DNA from: Microbacterium aurantiacum
Lineage (GTDB): Bacteria > Actinomycetota > Actinomycetes > Actinomycetales > Microbacteriaceae
Assembly (NCBI RefSeq): GCF_021654035.1
Contig: NZ_JAJPDW010000003.1
Span: forward strand, 124,001-188,000
Direction of reading: 5' to 3'
Length of the DNA stretch: 64,000 nt
Positions 53,500 to 61,435 of this stretch are shown piece by piece; the first letter of the stretch is position 1, and each line of letters opens with the position of its first letter. The notes under the pieces were generated by a model. That model did not search any database. It was not told the origin of the DNA and worked only from the letters and a program-made list of their open reading frames with translations. A program made the translations under genes and the position numbers.

Positions 53500-54839
53500 G
53501 CGAGGCACCGGACCTCCGCGCGACCGGTCCGCAGCCGACGGGACCCATCCCGATCGGTGCGCACGCCCCGGGGGCGGTGCCGCGCGATCGGTGGCGCATG
53601 GTCCGCCCGCTCGGGCATCCCGACTTCCGGATGCTGTTCGCCGCGGTCGTCCTGTCGGTCTTCGCCGCCGGTATGTGGGCGGTCGTGATGGTCTACACCG
53701 TCATCGACGCCGGGGGTGACGAGGTCGCCCTCTCGATCGTCGCCGCGGCGAGCGCGGTGGGCCTCCTCGCCTGCGCGATACCCGGCGGCATCGTCGCCGA
53801 TCGGGTCTCCCGCCGCACCGTGCTGCGGGTCGTCGAGGCCGCGAACGTCGTCGCGATCGGATCGGTGGTCGCCGTCAGCTTCACCGCGACCGTGACGATC
53901 GCCCACCTGACGGTCGTGGCCTTCGTCCTCGGCGCCGGCGCCGGCTTCTTCTTCCCGGCCTACAGCGCGATCCTCCCGCGGATCCTCCCCGCCGAGCAGC
54001 TCTTGGCCGCCAACGGGCTGGAGGGGGCGATCCGTCCCGCCCTGCAGCAGGCCGCGGGCCCCGCCGCGGCCGGCATGGTGGTGGCCGCCGTCATCGCCCC
54101 CGCGCACGCCACCGTCGGCGTCGCGCTGGCACACCTGATCGCGCTGGTACTGCTCTTCTTCGTCCGGAGCGAGGATGCCGTCCCCGAGGCGGAGAGCGAC
54201 GTCGCACCGTCGCGGGGCGTGCTCGGCGACCTCGCCGACGCCGTCCGCTTCACCGTCCGCACGCGCTGGCTCCTGTGGACGCTGCTGTTCGCCACCGTGT
54301 GGGTCCTCGTCGTCCTCGGCCCCGAAGAGGTGCTGGTGCCCTTCCTGACCCGCGACCGGATCGGCGAGGACCCGCGCTGGTTCGGCTTCCTCCTCGCCGC
54401 CTACGGCATCGGCGGCGTCGTCGGGTCGCTCGTCGTCTCGGCCCGCCCCCTCCCGCGCCGCTACCTCAGCGTGATGACGCTCGTCTGGGGTGCGTCGACC
54501 CTGCCGTTCATCGTCATCGGCCTGACCGACGTGTACGCGCTCATGATGGCGTCGGTGTTCGTGATCGGCTTCGGCTTCAGCTACGGCAACGTCATCTGGG
54601 GCACGCTCCTCCAGCGCCGCGTCCCGCGGCACATGCTCGGCCGGGTGTCGTCGCTGGACTTCTTCGTCTCGCTCGCCCTCATGCCGGTGTCGATGGCGCT
54701 CGCCGGACCCCTCGCCCAGGTCGTGTCGATCCCCACCATCTTCATCGTCGCCGGCCTCGTGCCCTTCGTCCTCAGCTTCGTCGTGCTGTGGGCGGCGCGC
54801 ATGCGGCAGGACGAGATCGCCCACCCGCTCGACCGCTGA
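53496..54839 (+). CDS. MFS transporter (MFS_3/EntS-like exporter)
   Basis: The 447-residue carrier begins with a Pro-rich cytosolic tail (about 1-35) and has about 12 helices. MFS motif A reads GIVADRVSRRTVLRVVEA, and GAGAGFFFPAYSAILPRILPAEQLLAANG and PALQQAAGPAAAGMVVA are typical of the EntS/MFS_3 exporters. The second half has GTLLQRRVPRHMLGRVSSLDFFVSLALMPVSMALAGPL. Exporters of this group move siderophores, macrolides or other hydrophobic compounds. The GTG start lies within the trmB stop (4-base overlap), which links it to trmB expression. Confidence 0.86.
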   Translation: MSEAPDLRATGPQPTGPIPIGAHAPGAVPRDRWRMVRPLGHPDFRMLFAAVVLSVFAAGMWAVVMVYTVIDAGGDEVALSIVAAASAVGLLACAIPGGIVADRVSRRTVLRVVEAANVVAIGSVVAVSFTATVTIAHLTVVAFVLGAGAGFFFPAYSAILPRILPAEQLLAANGLEGAIRPALQQAAGPAAAGMVVAAVIAPAHATVGVALAHLIALVLLFFVRSEDAVPEAESDVAPSRGVLGDLADAVRFTVRTRWLLWTLLFATVWVLVVLGPEEVLVPFLTRDRIGEDPRWFGFLLAAYGIGGVVGSLVVSARPLPRRYLSVMTLVWGASTLPFIVIGLTDVYALMMASVFVIGFGFSYGNVIWGTLLQRRVPRHMLGRVSSLDFFVSLALMPVSMALAGPLAQVVSIPTIFIVAGLVPFVLSFVVLWAARMRQDEIAHPLDR

Positions 54840-54866
54840 CCTGCACGACCGCTGAAAGGACACTCC

Positions 54867-55754
54867 ATGCCCGCTCATGCCGCCGTACCCGTCGCCACCC
54901 GTCCCGCCTGGACGTGGCGACTCCTCCCGGCGTTGGCGGTGTGCCTGGCGGCCCCGGCGTTCTTCGTCCTCCTCACCGCCTGGCTCGGCTGGGTGCTCCT
55001 CGCCGTGGGCGTGGGGGCGGCGCTGGTCATCGAGCGGCGCGAGGCGTTCGAGCGGCCGCCGTCGACGGATGCCGCGGGGGACGGCATCCGTCGCCCCAGC
55101 CTCACGCGCGACCTCTCGCTGATCGCGGCGGGTCTCCTGGTCGTGAGCCTCATCCCTCTGAAGGCGGAGCTGGACAACCTCGCCTTCCTCCGCTTCACCC
55201 TCGCGCTCGGCGGGGCGGTCGCGGTGCCCTACGTGCTGTCGCGCTGGGTCTACCGCGACTATGCGATCCGGTTCCCGTGGCGCGGGGGCGGGCGGTGGAC
55301 GAAGTTCCAGTGGTCGTGGCTGGTGGCGGTGCTGGTGCTGGGTTGGCTGATCCTGCCGTTCTACTTCATCACCTCCGGCGTCTACATGAACTGGCCGGTC
55401 GTGGACACCCCGGACCTCATCGCGCGCCTCTTCGTCGGCGTCGGCGCTGTCGGCATCTGGGATGAGCTCTTCTTCATCTGCACCTGCTTCGCGCTGTTGC
55501 GCCGGCACTTCCCCGACTGGCAGGCGAACATCCTGCAGTCGATCGTGTTCGTGTCGTTCCTGTGGGAGCTCGGCTACCAGGCGTGGGGCCCGTTCCTCAC
55601 GATCCCGTTCGCGCTGCTCCAGGGCTTCATCTTCATGAAGACGCGCTCGCTCGCCTACGTGGTCACCGTGCACCTGCTCTTCGACGCGGTCGTCTTCGCC
55701 GTGCTCGTCCACGCGCACAACCCCGGCCTCCTCGACGGGTGGTTCCTCGTCTGA
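54867..55754 (+). CDS. Polytopic membrane protein, degenerate CPBP-type
   Basis: The 295-residue protein has about eight membrane helices. A CPBP (Abi) intramembrane-protease layout can be seen: IWDELFFICTCFALLRRHF in place of the EExxxR helix, LWELGYQAWGPFLTIPFALLQGFIF, and TVHLLFDAVVFAV for the last His-x3-Asp motif. The first Glu of EE is Asp and the Arg is shifted, so catalysis is doubtful. The N-terminal helices and a KAELDNLAFLRF loop are less typical. AAAGGAC before the ATG gives a good ribosome binding site. It lies 27 bases after the MFS gene. Confidence 0.68.
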   Translation: MPAHAAVPVATRPAWTWRLLPALAVCLAAPAFFVLLTAWLGWVLLAVGVGAALVIERREAFERPPSTDAAGDGIRRPSLTRDLSLIAAGLLVVSLIPLKAELDNLAFLRFTLALGGAVAVPYVLSRWVYRDYAIRFPWRGGGRWTKFQWSWLVAVLVLGWLILPFYFITSGVYMNWPVVDTPDLIARLFVGVGAVGIWDELFFICTCFALLRRHFPDWQANILQSIVFVSFLWELGYQAWGPFLTIPFALLQGFIFMKTRSLAYVVTVHLLFDAVVFAVLVHAHNPGLLDGWFLV

Positions 55755-55842
55755 GCGGTGTGTCGCGGGCTCTCGCGGTGTTCGTGTGTCGCTCATGGCC
55801 CCCTCGATCTCGCGGAGGCGGCCGCGAGCGCCACCTGAGCGC

Positions 55843-55870
55843 GCGCACCCACCCTGCCGAGGGGGTGCGC
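55843..55870 (+). terminator. Hairpin after the CPBP-like gene
   Basis: GCGCACCC (55843-55850) pairs with GGGTGCGC (55863-55870) around a 12-base loop, between the CPBP-like gene and the gdx promoter. Confidence 0.5.
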
Positions 55871-55882
55871 AGGGTCGGGCGC

Positions 55883-55888
55883 TAGAGT
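55883..55888 (+). promoter_or_regulatory. -10 box (TAGAGT) of the riboswitch-gdx transcript
   Basis: TAGAGT lies 25 bases before the riboswitch core, so the aptamer would begin about 18 bases into the transcript. Confidence 0.45.
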
Positions 55889-55912
55889 GGTCGACGGATC
55901 CCGACCGGATCC

Positions 55913-55953
55913 CCGGACGAGGGTTCAGTACCCGGTGAGCGACAAGACTGGCC
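55913..55953 (+). ncRNA. Guanidine-III (ykkC-III) riboswitch
   Basis: The core CCGGACGAGG, then GTACCCGG, then GACAAGAC matches the known actinobacterial guanidine-III aptamer in order and spacing. The two CCGG segments (55913-55916 and 55932-55935) form the first helix; TCAGT (55925-55929) pairs with ACTGG (55947-55951) as the pseudoknot. The Shine-Dalgarno of gdx (TGGAGA, 55955-55960) begins directly after the pseudoknot strand, so ligand binding probably controls translation. The downstream gene is a guanidinium exporter, as expected. Confidence 0.88.
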
Positions 55954-55966
55954 ATGGAGACGTGCC

Positions 55967-56293
55967 ATGTCGTGGATCATCCTCATCCTGTCCGGAATCC
56001 TCGAGGCCGTGTGGGCGACCGCCCTCGGCAAGACCGAGGGATTCACCAAGCTCTGGCCGACCGTGATCTTCGGCGTCGCGCTCGTGGTGAGCATGGGCGG
56101 CCTCGCCTACGCGATGCGCGAGATCCCCACGGGCACCGCCTACGCGGTATGGGTCGGCATCGGTGCAGCGCTCACCGTCGGCTACGCGATGATCACCGGG
56201 GACGAGAGCTTCTCGTTCGTCCGCGTGCTGCTCATCCTCGGCCTCGTCGGCTGTGTCATCGGGCTGAAGCTCGTCGGCGGCGACCACGCCTGA
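55967..56293 (+). CDS. gdx: Guanidinium exporter, SMR family (Gdx/SugE)
   Basis: The 108-residue protein has four membrane helices and the SMR glutamate in helix 1 (SWIILILSGILEAVWATALGKTEGF in pieces; Glu13). The Gdx subgroup signature lies in helix 1-2 with WATALGKTEGFTKLWPT, and GTAYAVWVGIGAALTVGYAMITG follows in helix 3. Gdx proteins form antiparallel homodimers and exchange guanidinium for protons, unlike broad drug SMRs. Placement behind a guanidine-III riboswitch confirms the subgroup. The gene stands alone. Confidence 0.95.
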   Translation: MSWIILILSGILEAVWATALGKTEGFTKLWPTVIFGVALVVSMGGLAYAMREIPTGTAYAVWVGIGAALTVGYAMITGDESFSFVRVLLILGLVGCVIGLKLVGGDHA

Positions 56294-56321
56294 CCGCGCT
56301 CGCAGACGCCTCGCTCCGGGA

Positions 56322-56349
56322 TTGCGCGCACCCGCACGATCCGTACGCT
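56322..56349 (+). promoter_or_regulatory. Promoter of cinA (TTGCGC-16-TACGCT), leaderless
   Basis: TTGCGC (56322-56327) and TACGCT (56344-56349) are 16 bases apart. Transcription should start at about 56356-56358, which excludes the ATG at 56352 and selects 56358. Confidence 0.55.
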
Positions 56350-56357
56350 GGATGAGC

Positions 56358-56819
56358 ATGGGAACCGCCGAACTCTCCGAGATCGCCGCGGCGAAAGACC
56401 TCCAGGTCGCCGTCGCCGAGTCGCTCACCGCAGGGCTCCTGGCGAGCGCGATCGGCAGCGGTGCGGGCGCGCGTGAGTGGTTCCGCGGGGGAGTCGTCGC
56501 CTACCAGACCGGCGTGAAGAACGAGGTCCTCGGGGTCGACGAGCACCTGGATCCGTGCTCACCGGAGGTCGCGCGTCAGCTCGCCGTGGGCGTGCGAGAC
56601 CTGCTGCGCGCCGATCTCGCCGTCGCGACGACCGGCGTCGGCGGTCCCGAGGGCGATGACGGGCACCCGCCGGGCGAGGTCTATCTCGGTTGGGCGACCG
56701 CGGATGCCGTCGGCCACCGAAAGCTGGAGCTGGAGGGCGAGCCGCACGAGATCCTCGCCGCGACCGTGGACGCCGCCGTCGAGCTGCTGACCTCGCTCGC
56801 GCGGGAGATCAGTGCCTGA
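56358..56819 (+). CDS. CinA-type nicotinamide-nucleotide amidohydrolase (PncC)
   Basis: The 153-residue protein is the CinA C-terminal amidase domain alone. Family motifs are VAVAESLTAGLLASAIGSGAGAREWFRGGVVAY in pieces (catalytic Ser in AESLTAG), TGVKNEVLGV, and the Thr/Gly loop ATTGVGGPEGDDGHPPGEVYLGWAT. It deamidates nicotinamide mononucleotide, returning it to NAD synthesis. The competence-related N-terminal domain is absent, as in most actinobacteria with stand-alone PncC. The start was set by the promoter. A strong shared terminator follows. Confidence 0.93.
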   Translation: MGTAELSEIAAAKDLQVAVAESLTAGLLASAIGSGAGAREWFRGGVVAYQTGVKNEVLGVDEHLDPCSPEVARQLAVGVRDLLRADLAVATTGVGGPEGDDGHPPGEVYLGWATADAVGHRKLELEGEPHEILAATVDAAVELLTSLAREISA

Positions 56820-56833
56820 CGGGTGGTGTAGAG

Positions 56834-56874
56834 ATCACGAAAGGGACCGCCCTTCGGACGGTCCCTTTCGTGAT
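56834..56874. terminator. Bidirectional terminator between cinA and tRNA-Arg
   Basis: A perfect 16-bp inverted repeat (ATCACGAAAGGGACCG and its complement) surrounds a 9-base loop containing a UUCG tetraloop. It starts 15 bases after the cinA stop and lies 5 bases from the tRNA 3' end. Confidence 0.9.
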
Positions 56875-56878
56875 GACG

Positions 56879-56951
56879 TGCCCCCGACAGGAATCGAACC
56901 TGCGACCTTTGGTACCGGAAACCAACGCTCTATCCCCTGAGCTACGGAGGC
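56879..56951 (-). tRNA. tRNA-Arg (anticodon CCG)
   Basis: On the minus strand the 73-base sequence folds as a standard cloverleaf. The acceptor is GCCTCCG/CGGGGGC, the D-arm contains GCTCAGGGGATAGAGC, and the anticodon stem TTGGT/ACCAA holds loop TTCCGGT with anticodon CCG, reading CGG. The T-arm carries GGTTCGAATCC. The discriminator base is A, and CCA is not encoded. It lies 1.8 kb from argS, the gene for its synthetase. Confidence 0.97.
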
Positions 56952-56964
56952 GTACCGGTCGAGA

Positions 56965-57786
56965 TTACCACCCGGGCGCGGGCGTTTCCGCCGCGGCGAC
57001 GGCCGGGACGGCGAGGGCGCGCAGCGCGTCCACGAGCCGCTCGGCGAGATACGCGTGGCCGTCGGTGGACGGATGCCGGAGCCCCACGGGACCGATGTCG
57101 ATGACCGACAGGTAGTTCTCCTCGGTGATCCAGTCCTCCGACAGGGGCGAGATGTACCCCCACCCGCGCGCGGTGGCGAGGGCGGCGAGGTCCCGATCGA
57201 TCGCAACCACGGCGTCGTCGACGGGGAGGACGTGCGGCGCGGGACCGAGCACGACGAACGCGGCGTCGGGGTAGGTCGCCGCCAGCGCATCCCACGCCGC
57301 GGTCACCGCCGCATCGTACCCCTCGGGGTACCGGCGGCGGTCGTTGATCGACCCCTGCACGATCACCACGTCGAACGCGGCATCCGTCGGCAAAGCCGCG
57401 ATGCGCTCGCCGTACGTGCCGCCCTCCCATCCCTCGCGAAGGTAGCCGCTGCCCGGCTCGCCGTCGATGATCGCGTGGGCGCCGAGGGTCGCCGCGGTCC
57501 GCGGAGCGTAGCCGAGGGCGCGGGTCAGGGCGCCGAGTCCGAACGTCCACGAGTCGCCGAAGACCAGCATCCGCTGCCCGTCCGCCACCACGAGGGCGCG
57601 GGGTGGGACGCGCGCGTCGGCCTCGGCCGCGATGTCGTCGGAGGTCGCGGGGACGGCGCGGAAGAGGCCGAAGAAGCCGGTCCCCACGGCGGTCGCGCCG
57701 AGCGCGAGGACGATCGCGAGGACGACGGCGACGCCCGTGAGGACCCACACCGGACGCCGGTGCCAGACCTCGTCCTCGTGCCGCAT
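56965..57786 (-). CDS. Membrane-anchored SGNH/GDSL hydrolase
   Basis: The 273-residue protein has one N-terminal membrane helix (about 11-35, VWVLTGVAVVLAIVLALGATAVGTGFFGLF in pieces), so the rest lies outside the cell. The SGNH blocks are visible: GDSW (nucleophile Ser) in MLVFGDSWTFGLGALT, Gly in DGEPGSGYLREGWEG, Asn in VIVQGSINDRRRYPEGY, and Asp-x-x-His in GLRHPSTDGHAYLAERLV. Such enzymes remove acyl groups from lipids or polysaccharides. The ATG at 57786 has a TACCGT box 6 bases upstream. Divergent from the transglutaminase-like gene. Confidence 0.88.
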   Translation of the reverse strand: MRHEDEVWHRRPVWVLTGVAVVLAIVLALGATAVGTGFFGLFRAVPATSDDIAAEADARVPPRALVVADGQRMLVFGDSWTFGLGALTRALGYAPRTAATLGAHAIIDGEPGSGYLREGWEGGTYGERIAALPTDAAFDVVIVQGSINDRRRYPEGYDAAVTAAWDALAATYPDAAFVVLGPAPHVLPVDDAVVAIDRDLAALATARGWGYISPLSEDWITEENYLSVIDIGPVGLRHPSTDGHAYLAERLVDALRALAVPAVAAAETPAPGW

Positions 57787-57792
57787 GGGATG

Positions 57793-57798
57793 ACGGTA
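57793..57798 (-). promoter_or_regulatory. -10 box (TACCGT) of the SGNH hydrolase gene, leaderless
   Basis: TACCGT on the minus strand lies 6 bases before the ATG at 57786. Confidence 0.4.
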
Positions 57799-57843
57799 CT
57801 GCACGCGGCCCGAGCGGCCTTTCCGGCGTGCGAGGATACTCCG

Positions 57844-58674
57844 GTGCATCGCGTCGTGACCGCCGAAATGGAGCTGGAGCTCGCCTCTCCCGTCGACCTC
57901 ATCTTCCAGATCACCGCGGCCCAGCCGGTGCCCCGATCGAGCGAGCAGCTGAGCTTCACGCAGGACGATCGCGTGTACACCCCGACCGAGATCGTCGATC
58001 AGTCCGGTACGCGTCTGCACCGCCTGACCGGCGAAGCGGGACTCCTCTCCGTCCGCTACGAGGCCGTCGTGGACGGAGTCGCCACGGCCAGCCGGACGAG
58101 CGACCTCGAGGCGATCACGTATCTCCGCCCGAGCCGGTACTGCCAGTCCGACGAGGTCTTCCTGCAGGCCCGCCGCCAGTTCCGCGGTCTCAGCGGATAC
58201 GACCTCATCGCCGCGGTATCGGACTTCGTCGCCACCAGCACCACCTACACCCCGGGCCTCAGCCACGGCACCGACAGTGCGGTCACAACCCTCATGACCG
58301 GACAGGGCGTCTGCCGCGACTACGCGCACGTCGTCATCGCGCTCCTGCGCGCCATGGACATGCCCGCGCGGTACGCGGCGTGCTTCGCTCCCGGCCTTCA
58401 ACCGATGGACTTCCACGCCGTCGCGGAGGCGTACCTCGACGGCGCCTGGTACGTCATCGACGCCACGCGCCTGGCCGACCGGCGCTCGCTCGTGCGCATC
58501 GCCACGGGGCGCGACGCCGCGGACTGCGCGTTCCTCAGCTACCACGGCGGCATCGTCGGACTCCGCCACCTGCGCGTGGACGCGTGGGTCGCCTCCGATC
58601 AGGGGGCGGATGCCGACGCCGCGGCATCCGTCGCGGAACCGGACGACTTCACGGCCCTCGTGCAGATCGGCTGA
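57844..58674 (+). CDS. Transglutaminase-like family protein
   Basis: The 276-residue cytosolic protein has an N-terminal beta domain (about 1-110) and the transglutaminase core. Catalytic Cys lies in TTLMTGQGVCRDYAHVVIALLRAMDMPARYAACF (read in pieces), His in PMDFHAVAEAYLDGAWYVIDATR, and Asp in VIDATRLADRR. Actinobacterial members are commonly annotated as transglutaminases or proteases of unknown substrate. The GTG at 57844, 7 bases after GAGGA, is preferred; a GTG at 57856 is also possible. The frame is open far upstream through divergent DNA, which is non-coding. Confidence 0.85.
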   Translation: MHRVVTAEMELELASPVDLIFQITAAQPVPRSSEQLSFTQDDRVYTPTEIVDQSGTRLHRLTGEAGLLSVRYEAVVDGVATASRTSDLEAITYLRPSRYCQSDEVFLQARRQFRGLSGYDLIAAVSDFVATSTTYTPGLSHGTDSAVTTLMTGQGVCRDYAHVVIALLRAMDMPARYAACFAPGLQPMDFHAVAEAYLDGAWYVIDATRLADRRSLVRIATGRDAADCAFLSYHGGIVGLRHLRVDAWVASDQGADADAAASVAEPDDFTALVQIG

Positions 58675-58724
58675 TCTCCGCGCTGGAGCGCCCGGACGCA
58701 TCCGGCGCGCCGAGGCGGGCGAAC

Positions 58725-58730
58725 TAGACT
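58725..58730 (+). promoter_or_regulatory. -10 box (TAGACT) of argS
   Basis: TAGACT ends 9 bases before the ATG at 58740, giving a leaderless or nearly leaderless mRNA. Confidence 0.5.
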
Positions 58731-58739
58731 GAGCGGTCT

Positions 58740-60404
58740 ATGAATCCCGACGTCCTCTCCGCCGCTCTGCTCGCCGTCATCACGCCCCTCGTCGAGGCGC
58801 GACGACCCGGCGCGGCGGAGGGTCTCACCACCGCCGACCTTCCGCTCGAGCGGCCGAAGAACCGCGACCACGGCGACTGGGCCTCCAACGCCGCGCTGAA
58901 GCTCGCCAAGGTCGCCGGCGCCAATCCGCGTGAGTTCGCCGCGGAGATCGCCGCCGGTCTCGAAGCGGTCGAGGGCATCGACTCGGTCGAGGTCGCCGGC
59001 CCCGGATTCATCAACATCCGACTGGATGCCGCGGCCGCCGGGGCGCTCGCGAAGTCGATCGTCGAGGCGGGGGACGGCTTCGGCACCACCGACGCGCGCG
59101 CCGACGAGATCATCAACCTCGAGTTCGTCAGTGCCAACCCGACCGGCCCCATCCATCTCGGCGGCACCCGCTGGGCCGCAGTCGGCGATGCCCTGGCCCG
59201 CATCCTCGCCTCGCAGGGGGCCCGCGTCACCCGCGAGTACTACTTCAACGACCACGGTGCGCAGATCGACCGCTTCGCGCGCAGCCTCATCGCCGCCCAC
59301 GAGGGGGCGCCCACGCCGGAGGACGGTTACGGCGGGGCATATATCGCCGACATCGCCCGGCGCGTCGCCCTGGCCTACGACGGCGACATCGATGCCCTCG
59401 ACCCGGCGGCCAAGCAGGAGGCGTTCCGCGAGCTCGGCGTGAACTTCATGTTCACCGAGATCAAGCAGTCGCTGCACGAGTTCGGCGTCGACTTCGACGT
59501 GTACTTCCACGAGAACGATCTGCACGATTCGGGAGCCGTGGAGCGGGCGGTGGCGCGTCTGCGCGAGCTCGGTCACATCTTCGAGTCGGACGGGGCCACG
59601 TGGCTGCGCTCGACCGACTTCGGCGACGACAAGGACCGCGTCGTCATCAAGTCCGACGGCAACCCCGCCTACATCTCCGGCGACCTGGCCTACTACCTCG
59701 ACAAGCGCGAACGCGGGTTCAACCGCTGCATCATCATGCTCGGCGCCGACCACCACGGGTACGTGCAGCGGCTCATGGCGATGTGCGCGGCGTTCGGCGA
59801 CGAGCCGGGCGTGAACCTGCAGATCCTCATCGGCCAGATGGTCAACCTCGTCAAGGACGGGCAGCCGGTGCGCATGTCCAAGCGCGCCGGCACCGTCGTC
59901 ACGCTCGAGGACCTCGTCGAGATCGTCGGGGTGGATGCCGCCCGCTACGCCCTGACGCGCAGCTCCGCCGACTCGAACCTGGACGTCGACCTCGACGTCC
60001 TGCAGCGGCGCACCAACGACAACCCGGTCTTCTACGTGCAGTACGCCCATGCCCGCACGCACAACGTCGGGCGCAACGCGGCGGCCTCGGGTGTGGACCG
60101 GAGCGACTTCGCCCCCGAGACGCTCACGCACGAGACCGAGGCCGCGCTCCTGGGCGCCCTGCAGGAGTTCCCGCGCGTGCTCGCCTACGCCGGCGAGGTG
60201 CGCGAGCCGCACCGGGTCGCGCGCTACCTCGAGGAACTCGCCGGTCTGTATCACCGGTGGTACGACAACTGTCGCGTGATCCCGCAGGGCGACGATCCCA
60301 TCGAGCCCGTACACCGCACGCGCCTGTGGCTGAACGACGCGACCGGACAGGTGCTGCGCAACGGACTGCGCCTGCTCGGCGTGGGTGCTCCCGAACGCAT
60401 GTGA
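58740..60404 (+). CDS. argS: Arginyl-tRNA synthetase
   Basis: The 554-residue class I synthetase has the Add-1 N-terminal domain ([27 protein letters not shown]), the HIGH-type signature in [24 protein letters not shown], and a KMSKS-type loop reduced to [17 protein letters not shown]. The C-terminal anticodon-binding helical bundle includes [15 protein letters not shown] and [12 protein letters not shown]. It charges tRNA-Arg, one copy of which lies just upstream. It begins the argS-lysA-hom series typical of actinobacteria. Confidence 0.97.
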   Translation: MNPDVLSAALLAVITPLVEARRPGAAEGLTTADLPLERPKNRDHGDWASNAALKLAKVAGANPREFAAEIAAGLEAVEGIDSVEVAGPGFINIRLDAAAAGALAKSIVEAGDGFGTTDARADEIINLEFVSANPTGPIHLGGTRWAAVGDALARILASQGARVTREYYFNDHGAQIDRFARSLIAAHEGAPTPEDGYGGAYIADIARRVALAYDGDIDALDPAAKQEAFRELGVNFMFTEIKQSLHEFGVDFDVYFHENDLHDSGAVERAVARLRELGHIFESDGATWLRSTDFGDDKDRVVIKSDGNPAYISGDLAYYLDKRERGFNRCIIMLGADHHGYVQRLMAMCAAFGDEPGVNLQILIGQMVNLVKDGQPVRMSKRAGTVVTLEDLVEIVGVDAARYALTRSSADSNLDVDLDVLQRRTNDNPVFYVQYAHARTHNVGRNAAASGVDRSDFAPETLTHETEAALLGALQEFPRVLAYAGEVREPHRVARYLEELAGLYHRWYDNCRVIPQGDDPIEPVHRTRLWLNDATGQVLRNGLRLLGVGAPERM

Positions 60405-60425
60405 CCGGCTGAGGAACGGGTGGAG

Positions 60426-61253
60426 ATGGCAGATCAGGGGCAGACCCGACCGACCGAGCCGCTGCCCGACTGGGCCGTTCCCGCGGCGGCACCCGAGCGC
60501 CGGCGCCGCCGCGCGTGGCCCTGGATCGTCGCCGTCCTCGTGGTCGTCGCGCTCGCGATCGGCGCCTGGTTCGCCGGCGAGGCCATCGCCCGTTCGATCG
60601 TGACCGCGACGGTGCGCGAGCAGGTGATCACGGCCCTCGATCTCCCCGCCGATCAGCCTCTGGAGGTCGAGGTCGCCGGCACCGTGCTCCCGCAGCTCAT
60701 CGCGGGGCGTCTGGACGAGCTGACCCTGTCATCCGAGGACGTCGCGCTCGGCGACGCCTTCACCGGCGACATCCGTGTGGTCGCGCAGGGCGTTCCGATC
60801 AGCGGCGGGGCGATGGATGCCGGCTCCGCGACGGTGACGATGGACGCCGATCAGCTCCGTGCGCTCCTCGCGACGATCGACTCCTTCCCCGTCGACACGG
60901 TCGATCTCGCCGCCCCCGACGTGACGGTGTCGATCGAGGTCCCGGTCTTCGCCGCGGAGATCCCGGTCGGCGTCGCGCTGACCCCGGTCGCCGACGACGG
61001 CGACATCGTCCTGACCCCGTCCGAGATCGAGGTCGCCGGCACGGCACTGTCGGCAGAGCGCATCCGGCAGCAGTTCGGGCTCGTCGCCGATGTCATCCTG
61101 CGCGACTGGACGGTGTGCGTGGCCGATCAGATCCCGGCCGGCGTCACCCTGCGGGAGATCTCGGTGCAGGAGGGCGCCGTCGTCGCCGAGCTCGACATCG
61201 ACGGTGCGATCCTCTCCGATTCCGCACTCCAGGCGGAGGGTGTCTGCGCGTAG
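60426..61253 (+). CDS. DUF2993/LmeA-family lipid-binding protein
   Basis: The 275-residue protein has a cytosolic Pro/Arg-rich N-terminus, one membrane helix or uncleaved signal (about 33-55, WPWIVAVLVVVALAIGAWFAG) and an extracytoplasmic domain with VTATVREQVITALDLPADQPLEVEVAG (in pieces), LDELTLSSEDVALG and VTMDADQLRALLATI. LmeA-like proteins bind phosphoinositides and support lipomannan elongation in mycobacteria. The ATG at 60426 was chosen over a GTG two codons upstream because of spacing from GAGGAAC. It separates argS from lysA. Confidence 0.85.
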   Translation: MADQGQTRPTEPLPDWAVPAAAPERRRRRAWPWIVAVLVVVALAIGAWFAGEAIARSIVTATVREQVITALDLPADQPLEVEVAGTVLPQLIAGRLDELTLSSEDVALGDAFTGDIRVVAQGVPISGGAMDAGSATVTMDADQLRALLATIDSFPVDTVDLAAPDVTVSIEVPVFAAEIPVGVALTPVADDGDIVLTPSEIEVAGTALSAERIRQQFGLVADVILRDWTVCVADQIPAGVTLREISVQEGAVVAELDIDGAILSDSALQAEGVCA

Positions 61254-61319
61254 CGCACGGCTTCGGCATCGCGGATGTCACAGAGTGCGCAGCGCGCGGG
61301 GTGCCGCGGGCGTGTGCCG

Positions 61320-61325
61320 TAGACT
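61320..61325 (+). promoter_or_regulatory. -10 box (TAGACT) upstream of lysA
   Basis: TAGACT is identical to the argS -10 box. It would give lysA a leader of about 105 bases. Confidence 0.4.
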
Positions 61326-61341
61326 TCAGGCACTGTCCGCA

Positions 61342-61380
61342 GGGACGCCCCGGCGCGTGATCGCACCGGCCGGGACGCCC
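61342..61380 (+). repeat. Two GGGACGCCC repeats in the lysA leader
   Basis: GGGACGCCC occurs at 61342-61350 and 61372-61380, exactly 30 bases apart. Each could form a 3-bp stem with an ACG loop. No known lysine riboswitch elements are visible, and the rest of 61254-61435 holds nothing else I can name. Confidence 0.4.
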
Positions 61381-61435
61381 GCACCTTTCGGATCCCGGCG
61401 GGCCGCGCCGAAGCATCCATCGATTGGTCTCACCC

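Noticed and set aside
56879..56951. tRNA-Arg as an integration site for a mobile element
   Set aside because: Flanking genes (cinA, SGNH hydrolase) are ordinary, no integrase or duplicated tRNA end was seen on either side.
57844..58674. Longer transglutaminase-like protein starting far upstream of 57844
   Set aside because: The extension would run through the divergent promoter and antisense to the SGNH hydrolase, and its translation is low-complexity; GAGGA and GTG at 57844 explain the start.
61342..61380. Mini-ykkC (guanidine-II) riboswitch in the lysA leader
   Set aside because: GGGACGCCC recalls the paired ACGR-loop hairpins, but the fourth loop base is C instead of A/G and the downstream gene is not a guanidine gene.
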